A stretch of 64,000 bases of DNA from Pseudodesulfovibrio sp. S3 (lineage in GTDB: Bacteria; Desulfobacterota; Desulfovibrionia; Desulfovibrionales; Desulfovibrionaceae). Below are positions 17,514 through 26,027 of this stretch, piece by piece; positions within the stretch are counted from its first letter, which is position 1, and every line of letters starts with the position of its first letter. The DNA lies in assembly GCF_004025585.1 (NCBI RefSeq), contig NZ_QTZO01000010.1:1-64000 (forward strand). Direction: 5' to 3'. A model generated the notes under the pieces. The model was given only the letters and a program-made list of their open reading frames with translations. It was not told the DNA's origin and did not search any database. The position numbers and the translations under genes are program-made.

Positions 17514-17837
17514 CTAGTCTCCCTCCACCGCGTTCTCAACCTCGGCGAGATCGGTTTGAATCTGTTGGATATGCTTGCGGTACTTGGCAACAACCTCTTC
17601 ATTTTGTTGCCTCTTATCCTCCAACAACTGTTGCAGAGCCTTGATATCGCTGGTCCCGTACTCGGCCTCGGCCTGGGTTTTCAAGGCCTGCAACTGGTGG
17701 GAGAGCTGGGCCACGGCCTCCTCGGTGCGGACCTTGCGGTCACGCAGTCGCTCATACTGCTCCCGCAGCTCATTAAGCTCCCGTTCCACCTGGGAATCCC
17801 TGTTTGTCCCTGTTTGGTTGGGGTTGTTATTCACCAT
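17514..17837 (-). CDS. Small coiled-coil protein of the split Rad50-like operon
   Basis: 107 aa from the ATG at 17837, 6 bases after a strong GAGGAGG; it overlaps the end of the nuclease gene by 11 bases. Apart from a short polar N-terminus (VNNNPNQTGTNRD), residues ~20-105 are one long charged heptad-like helix (ELNELREQYERLRDRKV, LEDKRQQNEEVVAKY). No catalytic motif. Lying between the nuclease and the Walker B half, it may supply a coiled-coil segment or a bridging subunit for the complex. I do not recognise a named family. Confidence 0.75.
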   Translation of the reverse strand: MVNNNPNQTGTNRDSQVERELNELREQYERLRDRKVRTEEAVAQLSHQLQALKTQAEAEYGTSDIKALQQLLEDKRQQNEEVVAKYRKHIQQIQTDLAEVENAVEGD

Positions 17838-18786
17838 GTATGACCTCCTCATAGAGTTCCCAGATGAGTTTGCCTTCCGGGGTCTTGTTGCTCAAATTTT
17901 CTTCCAGAAATTGCTTCAGGCCGGTCCCCTCATGGGTCCGCTGCCACGCAAGCCGCTCCAACCCCTTGATGAAATTGGATTCTCCTTCGATCTCCTGCTC
18001 CTCCGGCGGCAGCTCCTGATCCGGGAAGACCTGATCAAAGGGGAGAAAGGGCACGACCCACCGCTCCAGCTCGGAGCATCCGGGCGTCCAGATGGCGGCG
18101 GCTGGCTCGCGCTCCATGGACCGCCGGGAAAAGGTCAGCCGGGTGATGTTGCCGGGGTTGGCCCAGACGGTCTGTCCCTTGACCACGGTCGGCTGGGGGC
18201 GGTGGATATGCCCGTTCACCAGCCAGTCGATGCCGGGCAGTTCCTTGATGGAATAGGCCCGCTCGATGAACTCGGGAAACTGGATATTATGATGGGTGAG
18301 CCAGATGACCGTTTCCGGATCACCCTCCTCGCGGTCATACCCCTTGGGCAAAGGGGTGCCGTCCGGGCTGGCGCAGACCATGACCGGTCCTTGCCCGGTC
18401 TCAAGCACGAACTGAGGGCCGCCTTCCTTCATGAGCCGGACCACGCCCGCCGTCTCCAAGACCGCAAGGGACACGTCATCGGTAAACCGGGACTGGTACT
18501 TGTCATGGTTGCCGACCAGTATCCAGACCGCCCCATCGCCGGTGCGCGCAGCGAAAAGCCGGATCAAATCCACAAGCATCTTGTTGGAGTTGTCGCGGGG
18601 CCAGTGAAAGAGGTCCCCCAGGATGACCGGAACCATGCCGAGCGCCTCTGCACGGTCCAGGCAGGCCGCAAGCTTGCTCATGATCTGCTCGAGATAACCA
18701 ACAAGGCGCTGGCCCGGCGGATGGTCCGCCAGATGCGGGTCCGCGACCATGAACAGTCCTTTGCCCCGTATCCTGTCAAGCATCAT
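17827..18786 (-). CDS. SbcD/Mre11-like calcineurin-type phosphoesterase (predicted nuclease)
   Basis: About 319 aa from ATG 18786; a TTG six codons upstream is also in frame. Metallophosphatase motifs appear in order: VADPHL (Asp16, His18), VILGDLFHW, VGNHDKY, a His pair in WLTHHN, and NGHIHRP. The second motif has His where many SbcD proteins have a second Asp. The family binds two Mn ions and cuts DNA ends or hairpins with a Rad50-type ATPase. The gene starts inside the 3' end of the Walker A half gene and overlaps the coiled-coil gene, which supports a complex. It is somewhat shorter than E. coli SbcD; the capping domain was not identified. Confidence 0.82.
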   Translation of the reverse strand: MMLDRIRGKGLFMVADPHLADHPPGQRLVGYLEQIMSKLAACLDRAEALGMVPVILGDLFHWPRDNSNKMLVDLIRLFAARTGDGAVWILVGNHDKYQSRFTDDVSLAVLETAGVVRLMKEGGPQFVLETGQGPVMVCASPDGTPLPKGYDREEGDPETVIWLTHHNIQFPEFIERAYSIKELPGIDWLVNGHIHRPQPTVVKGQTVWANPGNITRLTFSRRSMEREPAAAIWTPGCSELERWVVPFLPFDQVFPDQELPPEEQEIEGESNFIKGLERLAWQRTHEGTGLKQFLEENLSNKTPEGKLIWELYEEVIHGE

Positions 18787-20134
18787 GTCGGCACCCGTGA
18801 TCAAGGAAGGTTGCGGTTGTCAGATCGCCGCCGCAGGTGGGGCAGCAGCCGAACTCCTTGATGCGCCTATCCATGGCATCCACAATTTCCCGCAAGTCTT
18901 TCTCCAATCCATCCAGCATCTGCTGTCGCTCACCCAACCCGGCTTCGAGAGCAGCCAGTTCGGCAACGGTTGCGCCCAATGCGCCGACCGGTTCCGGCAA
19001 CGGTGGTTCCGCAACATTCCGCAAAAGCTCGTCCCATCGGGCCAGACGGGTGTGGCGGTAGTACATGGCTATGAATTCATCCAAAAAATCAGCGAGTTCC
19101 TTTGATTCTTCCCTGGCGGGAACATCAACCAGACCATCCAGGACGGTCTTCTGATCCGCAGCCTTCCGCAAAACCCGTCCCTTGGCAGAGACGGATTCAA
19201 CAAGCCGGAGCAGGGAACCGGTGTCCTCGGTCTCGGGCAGACCTGCCAGGGGAGCCAGAACGGCCCTGGTTTTCCGGGCCGCTGCAAGCTGCCGTTCCGC
19301 AAAGGACATGGAGTGAATTGCACCATTCAACGAACTGACTTGATTGAGTTTCGGCGGCGCGCCGGTCTTTGCAAGAACCCTTGCGGCAGCCGAAGCTCTC
19401 TGCACGCTTACGGTCAAATTTCCACGCTCGGCCAATACTGATTCAAGAGCCGGAACCGCACTTTCAAGGGTGATGGCCGCCTGTTCCAGCTCCTGGACCG
19501 TTTCCATCTGCAACTCGATGTCCGGCAGGGGCGAGAGTTCGTCGACTTCAGCGAAAATCCGCTGAACCCGAATCTCCAGATCGCGCTCCTCCCGCTTGGC
19601 GTCCTGGGTCCGGCGCTTGAGCAGGTTCTGCATGGCCAGCAGATGGGCGCTTTCCGTGGACGCAGCGAAAAAGGCGGCCATGGCCGAATCGGACTTGTTG
19701 AGCAAAAAAATAGGTTCACGCTGATTGCCGATATGGATGTCCACGGGATCCTTGCCGTTCTCCAGTTCCACCAGATCGAGCCTGAGGGCCTTGGATATAT
19801 CTTCGGGCACCCTGCCCTGGAGCTTGTGGTACTCCTCCGGTTCCTCGGCACCCGGCGTCCACAGCTCATACATGGCCCACCGCTTGGTACGGACCCAGGC
19901 CACTCTGGTGCCGTCGTCCAGCACGACCTCCACCCGCGCCTCCTTGGCACCGTGACGGATGTACAAGGCGGGGTTGGGATTGCGGGCAGGGTTGGTGGCC
20001 ACGCAGCGCAACGCCTCCACCACAGCGGATTTCCCGGTGTTGTTGCTGCCTGTCAGGATGGTCACGCCCGGCCCGAGTTCCATCTCGGTGTGTTCGTGAG
20101 CCATAAAATTATCGATTATGATTTTTTCAATCAT
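18776..20134 (-). CDS. Split Rad50/SbcC-like ATPase, N-terminal half (Walker A plus zinc-hook CxxC)
   Basis: 452 aa. The N-terminus IIIDNFMAHEHTEMEL and the P-loop TGSNNTGKSAVVEALR (Lys35, Ser36) are those of RecF/Rad50/SMC ATPases. A long, partly coiled-coil region follows (~160-420), and the chain stops shortly after a Rad50-type hook motif, C431-P-T-C434-GG. The polypeptide therefore holds the Walker A lobe and one coil arm up to the hook, but no signature or Walker B. Those are in the gene at 16847-17512. It starts 3 bases after the Cys-rich gene and overlaps the nuclease gene. A frameshifted full-length SbcC is unlikely because two intact genes separate the halves. Confidence 0.8.
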   Translation of the reverse strand: MIEKIIIDNFMAHEHTEMELGPGVTILTGSNNTGKSAVVEALRCVATNPARNPNPALYIRHGAKEARVEVVLDDGTRVAWVRTKRWAMYELWTPGAEEPEEYHKLQGRVPEDISKALRLDLVELENGKDPVDIHIGNQREPIFLLNKSDSAMAAFFAASTESAHLLAMQNLLKRRTQDAKREERDLEIRVQRIFAEVDELSPLPDIELQMETVQELEQAAITLESAVPALESVLAERGNLTVSVQRASAAARVLAKTGAPPKLNQVSSLNGAIHSMSFAERQLAAARKTRAVLAPLAGLPETEDTGSLLRLVESVSAKGRVLRKAADQKTVLDGLVDVPAREESKELADFLDEFIAMYYRHTRLARWDELLRNVAEPPLPEPVGALGATVAELAALEAGLGERQQMLDGLEKDLREIVDAMDRRIKEFGCCPTCGGDLTTATFLDHGCRHDA

Positions 20135-20137
20135 TAT

Positions 20138-21043
20138 TTATGGATATCTTGGCTTATCTTTGAGTTTCCGAAACCATTCGTCCACGCCGGACGTTTGCAT
20201 TTTCTCGTTGTTCCCACGCCAGATTCCGGCCAGCCTCTCCGGCATGCCATGCTGGTCGCAGGGGAACTCCTGGCACTGAAAGCAATACGTCACCCCGTGC
20301 TCTTTGACGCAAGGGGCGACCTTGCAGGCCTGGAACAGACATCCCTGCTCCCGACATCCGGCGCACGACCCCGAGGCCAAAAAGTCGAGCAGTTCGGCAA
20401 AGACGGGATACTTCTTGAAAACCGGGTTCATCCCCTCGAATCGCCGGGCGTACCCGCTGAAGTTCGGTCCCAGTTCACGCCGCAATTCCGAACCCAAGTG
20501 CCGGACCGGACCGTCCGAAAAGGCGACACATTTGCCGCACATGAGCCCACATGGCGCCAGCCGTGACCGGATGAAAGCATCCTCTGCAGGAAGGTAGCCG
20601 TGTTCCCGGAGAATGGAAAGGGCGGATTCAGCGGCGTGAACGGCCATGCTGCGACATTCCCGCTTGAGATCATTGGCTTTATAGCGCTCCTTGCCCTCCA
20701 CCGTGGTGAAGTCGCATCCGATCAGCTCAAAACAGTTGCTGGAACCGTATTGCTCGCTGAACCGCGCCAGGAATTCCTGGACCATGGCATAGCAGGATTC
20801 GTGATCCCCGCCCGGTTCGGCCCGGCCCGCATACAACCCGATGCCCATGACGGCACCACTTACCACGCCGCACTGGCCGCAGGTACGCGAGACACCGCTG
20901 CAAAATCCGGTGGCCGCACGAGTAAGGTCGTCCGACTCCCTGCCTCCTGCTTCGGCGATCACCTTGACCACGGATTCTGCGCACAGCAACCCGCCATCGC
21001 CAAACAACTCGTGTATCCTGTTGTTCACATACTCGCTCGCCAT
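20138..21043 (-). CDS. C_GCAxxG_C_C family redox protein fused to a DUF3795-like Cys-rich domain
   Basis: 301 aa. The first ~150 residues show the C_GCAxxG_C_C pattern (SRTCGQCGVVSGAVMGIGLYAG, then paired Cys further on). The second half carries LAPCGLMCGKCVAF followed by a Cys-dense block (CAGCREQGCLFQACKV, YCFQCQEFPCD), as in DUF3795. Both families are common in anaerobes and are thought to bind metals or do redox chemistry, without a firm function. It has no signal peptide. It sits in a leftward operon between the trmN6-like gene (19 bases) and the Walker A half of the split ATPase (3 bases). Confidence 0.75.
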   Translation of the reverse strand: MASEYVNNRIHELFGDGGLLCAESVVKVIAEAGGRESDDLTRAATGFCSGVSRTCGQCGVVSGAVMGIGLYAGRAEPGGDHESCYAMVQEFLARFSEQYGSSNCFELIGCDFTTVEGKERYKANDLKRECRSMAVHAAESALSILREHGYLPAEDAFIRSRLAPCGLMCGKCVAFSDGPVRHLGSELRRELGPNFSGYARRFEGMNPVFKKYPVFAELLDFLASGSCAGCREQGCLFQACKVAPCVKEHGVTYCFQCQEFPCDQHGMPERLAGIWRGNNEKMQTSGVDEWFRKLKDKPRYP

Positions 21044-21062
21044 ACCCTTTTTCTCCGGCTTA

Positions 21063-21803
21063 TCACTTCAGAAACGGACAGAATTCCACGGCCTGTGCGG
21101 TCAACCGGGTCTCTTTCCCCCGGCCTTCATGCAGTATCAGCGGCGGCTCCACCTTGAGGCCAGCGCCCCCGGCCTTCATTGTTTCCACCAGCACAATCTT
21201 GGCGTTTTCATCCGCCCGGCCATGGACCAGGCGCATGCGCTTGGGCGTCAACCCGGCTTCCGTCACCTGGACCAACAATTCGGGCAACCGCTCGGACAGA
21301 TGCACGAAGGCAAACCTGCCTCGGGTCTTGAGGGCCAGGGCCGCGCACCGGGCAAACTGGGAAAAGGTGGCCGCGTCCTCGAAGCGCGCGGTCTTGCGGT
21401 CCTGATCCCGGCTCGACCGCCCCCTGCCAAGCTCACGGTATGGAGGGTTGGACACCACAAAATCCACCACCCGTTCCGGCCGCCAACCCGCCACATCACC
21501 CTGCTGCACCGTAAACTTATCGGTAAGATGCAAATTAACCGTATTCTCTTCGGCAACTATTACAGTTTCTGGATTAATCTCCAATCCAGTTATTGACAAA
21601 TCAGGCTGACGAAGCACCATTCCCAAGGCAACCACCCCGCAACCGCAGCCCAGGTCCACGCCCTGCTGACCCCGACCGGCATGGGCGAAACAGGCCAGAA
21701 GCAGCGAATCCTGAGAGAAACGGAAGCCGTTTTCGGGCTGGACCAGACCGCGCGGAAAAAACTCACGCCGCTCAAGGATTGCCTGGGTATCAATGGAGTT
21801 CAT
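21063..21803 (-). CDS. tRNA1(Val) adenine(37)-N6-methyltransferase family (TrmN6/YfiC-like)
   Basis: 246 aa. The start ATG shares its A with the murJ TGA stop (TGATG), which fixes it over a GTG one codon earlier. SAM-binding motif I is VDLGCGCGVVALGM, and the N6-adenine catalytic motif is VSNPPYRELG; the opening FRFSQDSLLLACFA is typical of the family, as is a C-terminal MRLVHG region. TrmN6 methylates A37 of tRNA1(Val), but relatives modify other RNAs, so substrate is inferred. Translationally coupled to murJ. Confidence 0.82.
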   Translation of the reverse strand: MNSIDTQAILERREFFPRGLVQPENGFRFSQDSLLLACFAHAGRGQQGVDLGCGCGVVALGMVLRQPDLSITGLEINPETVIVAEENTVNLHLTDKFTVQQGDVAGWRPERVVDFVVSNPPYRELGRGRSSRDQDRKTARFEDAATFSQFARCAALALKTRGRFAFVHLSERLPELLVQVTEAGLTPKRMRLVHGRADENAKIVLVETMKAGGAGLKVEPPLILHEGRGKETRLTAQAVEFCPFLK

Positions 21804-23356
21804 CACGCGCCCCTGAGCTTACGCCGCACCCTGGACCGAATCAGTTCCACGAACAGGCGGGCCTCATCCAGCCTGAGCAGGAAGGCCAGAAGGACATACA
21901 CGACGATCCACACAGGGATGAGCAACAGCCACCAGGGGTGCCACCCGGCACTTGCATAAGCTCCCCAGCCGACGAGCGTTGCGAGCGCCCCTATCTTGAG
22001 GGCGGCAACCACAGGCAGTATTCGGGAGCCTCGCTTGCGGGCCAGAAGCAGATACAACAGCGTAAAATTGAGCAACGATGAGAGACTGACGGCCAGGGCC
22101 AGGCCCACGTGGGCCATGAACTGCATAAGCAGAACGCCTATACCGATGTTGGCGGCCAGACAGGCCACGGCAATCTTGACCGGGGTGCGCGTGTCCTCCA
22201 GGGCATAGAAGCCCGCCACCAGGGGACGGGAGAGGGCTATGAAGGGAAGGCCCACGGCATAGGCCACCAGGGCCGAGGCCGTGGCCGCCACGGCTTCACT
22301 CGTGAACGCGCCCCGCTCGAAAAGCAGGCCGATGATCGGTTCTGCCAGCCCGACAAGCCCTGCTGCGGCAGGCAGTGCAATGAACAGCGTCAGCCCCATG
22401 GCCGAGGACATGGTCCCGTCGAACTCCTCCATCTCGCCCTTGGCCGCCAGCCTGGACAGGGACGGCAGGGCCGCAGTGCTGACCGCGATCCCGAACACCC
22501 CGAGCGGGAATTGCACCAGCCGGTCCGCATAATAGAGATAGGACACGGACCCGACCGGCAGAAACGAAGCCAGCAGGGTGCCGAGCAGGATGTTGATCTG
22601 ATAGACCGCGGCCCCGAACACCGTGGGCAGCATGAGCAGTCCCATGCGGGCCACACCCTTGTTGTGCCAGGACCACGAACCGCGCCAGGAGAAACCCACC
22701 TTTGTCAGGAAGGGCTGTTGCAGGAACCACTGGGCCACGCCACCGATCAGCACACCGTAGGCCATGGAATAAGCCACATTAAAACCGGTGAAATAACCGA
22801 ACAGCGCGGCCCCGATCAAAGCCGCATTCAAGGCCACCGGGGCAAGAGCCGGAGCAAGAAAATGGTTGCGGGAGTTCAGGATGCCCATGCACAGGGCCAC
22901 TCCGCAAATGAATATGACATACGGGAAACAGATGCGGACCAGGTCAACGGTCACCCTGAACTGTTCGGCATTGTCCAGAAAACCGGGGGCAATGGCCATG
23001 GTCAGAGGCCGGGCCAGCAACTCCACCAGCACGGTGATGCCGACGAGTACCGCCACGAGCCAGATCATGGCCGAACGGGCCATGGCCTGGGCAGCCTCTT
23101 CGCCCTCGTCCTCCATAATCCGCGAATAAATAGGTATAAACGCCATGGTCAGCGAGCCTTCACCAAAGAGCCTGCGCAACAGGTTCGGAATGCGGAAGGC
23201 CACGAAAAAGGCGTCGGCAAACAACCCGGCCCCCAAGGCAAAGGCCACGATGATGTCTCTAACAAACCCCAAGATACGTGAAACCAGGGTCGCGCCAGCC
23301 ACCACAGCGGCATTTTTCACTATGCTTCTACCGTGCTTACTCACTTTTATTCCCAT
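21803..23356 (-). CDS. murJ: Lipid II flippase MurJ
   Basis: 517 aa, polytopic with about 14 helices. The N-terminal VAGATLVSRILGFVRDIIVA, the FRIPNLLRRLFGEGSLTMAFIP loop and later LLFERGAFT are diagnostic of MurJ/MviN. It flips lipid II across the inner membrane for peptidoglycan synthesis. The ATG at 23356 lacks a clear Shine-Dalgarno; a GTG four codons later (after GGGA) is an alternative. It heads a leftward run through trmN6, the Cys-rich protein and the split Rad50-like genes. Confidence 0.95.
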   Translation of the reverse strand: MGIKVSKHGRSIVKNAAVVAGATLVSRILGFVRDIIVAFALGAGLFADAFFVAFRIPNLLRRLFGEGSLTMAFIPIYSRIMEDEGEEAAQAMARSAMIWLVAVLVGITVLVELLARPLTMAIAPGFLDNAEQFRVTVDLVRICFPYVIFICGVALCMGILNSRNHFLAPALAPVALNAALIGAALFGYFTGFNVAYSMAYGVLIGGVAQWFLQQPFLTKVGFSWRGSWSWHNKGVARMGLLMLPTVFGAAVYQINILLGTLLASFLPVGSVSYLYYADRLVQFPLGVFGIAVSTAALPSLSRLAAKGEMEEFDGTMSSAMGLTLFIALPAAAGLVGLAEPIIGLLFERGAFTSEAVAATASALVAYAVGLPFIALSRPLVAGFYALEDTRTPVKIAVACLAANIGIGVLLMQFMAHVGLALAVSLSSLLNFTLLYLLLARKRGSRILPVVAALKIGALATLVGWGAYASAGWHPWWLLLIPVWIVVYVLLAFLLRLDEARLFVELIRSRVRRKLRGA

Positions 23357-23605
23357 TTTGAGCTGTTTTGCAACCCATTGAAATCATACATGTCCAATTG
23401 TCTAGATCTTTTATAGAGATTTCCATTTCACTCTGGAATAATTCATTATTCATTCCATAAATCCTGAAAAGCCCCCTGGTCGGCAAAACCACCCATCAGC
23501 CCGGTTTGAGCCGAACCGAAAGCATACGGCCCAAACGCCATCGGTCCGGCCGAATGACCGCCCCGAAACCGCAACCGTCTACAAAAGTGATTGCGGTTGA
23601 AAGAA

Positions 23606-24424
23606 TCAGCGCTTGGACTGGCATTCCGGACAAAAGGTGGAGGTTCTGCCCGCCACTTTCACGGCCTGCAACGTGCTTCCGCATTCTTTACATTTCTGCC
23701 CTTTCCTGCCGTACACATTGAAACTGTTCTGAAAAGCCCCGGCATCCCCATGGGCGTTCACATAGTCGGAAATGGAACTGCCATTTTCATTGATGGCCTG
23801 CTGCAACACCGCCTGCAATTCGGTGAACAGCCTCACGGCCCGGTCCTTGCCGATGCGGCTTCCCTTGGTCTGCGGGTGTATGCCCGCCCGAAACAGGGAT
23901 TCATCCGCATAGATGTTGCCCACCCCGGCCACCACGGACTGGTTGAGCAGCAGCCCCTTGACCGCGGTGTTGCGTCCCTTGATCCGCCCGGCCAGATCCT
24001 CGGGCGATGTTTCCAGCGGTTCCGGCCCGACCTTGGCCAGGAAATCCCAGTCCTCCAGTTCCTGCGGCGTGAAGGAACAGACATAGCCGAATTTGCGCAT
24101 GTCGGAAAACGTGAGCTGCGTTCCGTCGTCGAGCATAAACAGGATGCGATCGTGCTTATGCACAGGCCGACGCGGGCCATGGACCACCCGTCCGGTCATT
24201 TTCAGATGAAAGGCCATGGTCGAGCCGTCATCCATTTCAATGAGCAACACCTTGGCCCGGCGGTACACGCGCGCGAAAGTGCGCCCCAATGTCTTCGGCA
24301 CCAGGGTTTCAGCGCATTCACTGAGCCGCGTCAGTCCCGGGACTTCGGCTGTTATGACGGATCGCCCGTGCAAGGTCCGGTCAAGACCGCGGGCGATGAC
24401 TTCCACTTCAGGCAATTCCGGCAT
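23606..24424 (-). CDS. mutM: Formamidopyrimidine-DNA glycosylase (Fpg/MutM)
   Basis: 272 aa. The catalytic N-terminus is PELPEVEVIARGLDR (Pro2 and Glu3 of the mature enzyme). The H2TH region (LLNQSVVAGVGNIYADESL) and the C-terminal zinc finger with CKECG and CPECQ follow. It excises 8-oxoguanine and FapyG from DNA and cuts the backbone by beta,delta-elimination. All key residues are present. It is transcribed alone, 250 bases upstream of murJ; that gap shows only AT-rich promoter-like sequence. Confidence 0.96.
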   Translation of the reverse strand: MPELPEVEVIARGLDRTLHGRSVITAEVPGLTRLSECAETLVPKTLGRTFARVYRRAKVLLIEMDDGSTMAFHLKMTGRVVHGPRRPVHKHDRILFMLDDGTQLTFSDMRKFGYVCSFTPQELEDWDFLAKVGPEPLETSPEDLAGRIKGRNTAVKGLLLNQSVVAGVGNIYADESLFRAGIHPQTKGSRIGKDRAVRLFTELQAVLQQAINENGSSISDYVNAHGDAGAFQNSFNVYGRKGQKCKECGSTLQAVKVAGRTSTFCPECQSKR

Positions 24425-24462
24425 GGTTTGGTGAGTACCTGAAAACGGCAGACGTGAAAAGC

Positions 24463-24487
24463 TCCCGACCGCTGTCTGCGGTCGGGA
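24463..24487 (-). terminator. Hairpin terminator after the small membrane-protein operon
   Basis: The stem TCCCGACCGC / GCGGTCGGGA has a 5-base loop (24473-24477). On the minus strand it is followed by GCTTTTC, a short T run. It lies between the stop of the membrane-protein gene and mutM. Confidence 0.6.
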
Positions 24488-24512
24488 ATTTTAATGAAGG
24501 GTGTTGGTGAAA

Positions 24513-24965
24513 TCAATTCCGTCCGGACGAACAGCGGCAACACGGAAGCAGGGTCAGGGCCGCAGCAAAAAGCAAAACACCGCAGGTCACCAAAACCATG
24601 GTCATCGGCGGCCGGGCCGTAGTATGTTGCATGATGGAGCACATCATGACAACCAGCATGCCCGACACGGCCAACCCGATACCGGGCAGGGTAAGGTCTG
24701 CCCATCGCTCTCCCCGTCTGAAGGGAACAAACAGCATGACGAGCATGGCTGCGGACACGCAAATAAAACCGACGCCCACACCGTTCATGAACAGCAGAAA
24801 CATGAACCGAAGCGTTTCCGGCAGGGTCTCCCACGGAACGCCGATGGCCTCCAGATGATAGGGCATGAGCTCCCCTCCGAAATAGTACCTGATCCCGAAG
24901 CCCATCAGCAACAGGCTCACGCCCAGGTAACAGACAAAGGCTATTCTGCGTTTCATCGTCATCAT
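24513..24965 (-). CDS. Four-helix inner-membrane protein of unknown function
   Basis: 150 aa from ATG 24965, which follows AGGAG by 4-5 bases; a longer frame to 25052 has no such signal. About four hydrophobic helices are evident (IAFVCYLGVSLLLMGFG; FMFLLFMNGVGVGFICVSAA; an LTLPGIGLAVSGMLVVMM helix; MVLVTCGVLLFAAALTLL), ending in a Cys-rich tail (CCRCSS). It overlaps the preceding 48-codon gene by 4 bases (ATGA), and both follow the SDR gene. I do not recognise the family. Confidence 0.65.
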   Translation of the reverse strand: MMTMKRRIAFVCYLGVSLLLMGFGIRYYFGGELMPYHLEAIGVPWETLPETLRFMFLLFMNGVGVGFICVSAAMLVMLFVPFRRGERWADLTLPGIGLAVSGMLVVMMCSIMQHTTARPPMTMVLVTCGVLLFAAALTLLPCCRCSSGRN

Positions 24966-25108
24966 GATGCTCCTTTCACGGAACGGCATTTTCCCGCCCC
25001 GGCCAAATTGAATCGTGAAGTGTCGGACACAACAAACAAGACGGACAACCATTGCAGCAAGGCAACAACGGCTATGCCCAAGATGGCGATCAAAATGATA
25101 TCGGTCAT
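24962..25108 (-). CDS. 48-aa single-helix membrane peptide
   Basis: A start ATG at 25108 lies 5 bases after a perfect AGGAGGG. The product starts MTDIILIAILGIAVVALLQW and is one hydrophobic helix (~3-27) followed by a polar, basic tail. The stop overlaps the start of the next gene (ATGA). The strong ribosome site and coupling argue that it is translated. It may be a small partner of the four-helix protein. It begins 10 bases after the SDR stop. Confidence 0.65.
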   Translation of the reverse strand: MTDIILIAILGIAVVALLQWLSVLFVVSDTSRFNLAGAGKCRSVKGAS

Positions 25109-25118
25109 GAATACCCTC

Positions 25119-25898
25119 CTAGGCGTTCATGTAAAAACGGGTCACAGCATGAACAACGCAACGGGGCAGCATGGAAACCAGGCGCATCTGCAAGGCGTTG
25201 AAGCACCCCGCAACGACCACGGAACGTTTGCGGACATACGCCCTGTACCCGATCCGGGCCACGTCTTCGGCTGTCATCGGCATGTATCGGGCCACGCGCG
25301 TTTGTCCTGTGCCGGCCCTTGAGGAAAAGCCGGTGCTGGTGTTTCCGGGCAGAAGGGCCGTTGCCTGCACCCCGGATCCGCGCAATTCCACGGACAACGC
25401 CTCGGAAAAACTGAGCACGTAAGCCTTGGCCGCACAATAGACCGCCAGATTGGGGCAAGGGAGCAACGAACCTGTGGAGCCCACGTTGATGACGCCCCCC
25501 CGACCGCGTTCCAACATGCCGGGCAGGAAAAGGTAGGCAAGCTGCGTCACCGACGCGACAAGAACCCGAATCATGGCCTCGCTCTCTTCGGCATCGATTT
25601 CGATGAAACGACCGTATGCACCGAACCCTGCGTTGTTGACCAGAAGGTCCACCTCCATGCCTGCATCGGAGCAGGCCTGCTGAATCCGCCCGGGGGCATC
25701 AATGTCCGCCAGATCAGCGGCCACCCAACGGACCTCCACCCCACTGTCCCGCCCCAGAGCCCCTGCCAGTTCGGCAAGCCGCCTTTCGCTGCGCGCCGTC
25801 AGCATCAGGTCAAAGCCCTTCCCGGCGAGCAGCCGGGCAAACGCCGCACCTATGCCGTTGGATGCGCCAGTGACCAGCGCAACTCGTCTGTTCTGCAT
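25119..25898 (-). CDS. Short-chain dehydrogenase/reductase (DltE/YqjQ-like)
   Basis: 259 aa from ATG 25898 (MQNRRVALVTGASNGIGAAF), supported by AAAGGAGA upstream. The cofactor-binding TGASNGIG, the NNAGFG turn and the active-site YCAAK with an upstream Ser (NVGSTGSLLP) are intact, so it is a classical NAD(P)H-dependent SDR. Substrate unknown. It is the first gene of a three-gene operon with two membrane proteins. A perfect TTCGACA-AC-TGTCGAA operator lies 20-35 bases upstream and the ArsR-type gene next door is the likely repressor. Confidence 0.88.
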   Translation of the reverse strand: MQNRRVALVTGASNGIGAAFARLLAGKGFDLMLTARSERRLAELAGALGRDSGVEVRWVAADLADIDAPGRIQQACSDAGMEVDLLVNNAGFGAYGRFIEIDAEESEAMIRVLVASVTQLAYLFLPGMLERGRGGVINVGSTGSLLPCPNLAVYCAAKAYVLSFSEALSVELRGSGVQATALLPGNTSTGFSSRAGTGQTRVARYMPMTAEDVARIGYRAYVRKRSVVVAGCFNALQMRLVSMLPRCVVHAVTRFYMNA

Positions 25899-25917
25899 CG
25901 ACTTCTCCTTTGTACAC

Positions 25918-25933
25918 TTCGACAACTGTCGAA
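25918..25933. promoter_or_regulatory. Operator of the SDR operon (ArsR-type inverted repeat)
   Basis: TTCGACA, a 2-base AC spacer, and TGTCGAA form a perfect inverted repeat just upstream of the SDR start. A half site TTCGACA recurs at 25990-25996, and a related 20-base site lies upstream of arsR at 26369-26388. Confidence 0.65.
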
Positions 25934-26027
25934 TGGTTTGCCCACACGCATTCGCCACATTTACAAATGCGCCTATCTTACAATGACATTTCGACAACAA
26001 TCAAACTGTTTGGCAAAAAAAGGGGAG

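Noticed and set aside
16847-20134. Split Rad50 as a sequencing frameshift or degraded sbcC
   Set aside because: The two halves are separated by two intact overlapping genes, both ends have suitable starts and stops, and the key motifs are undamaged.
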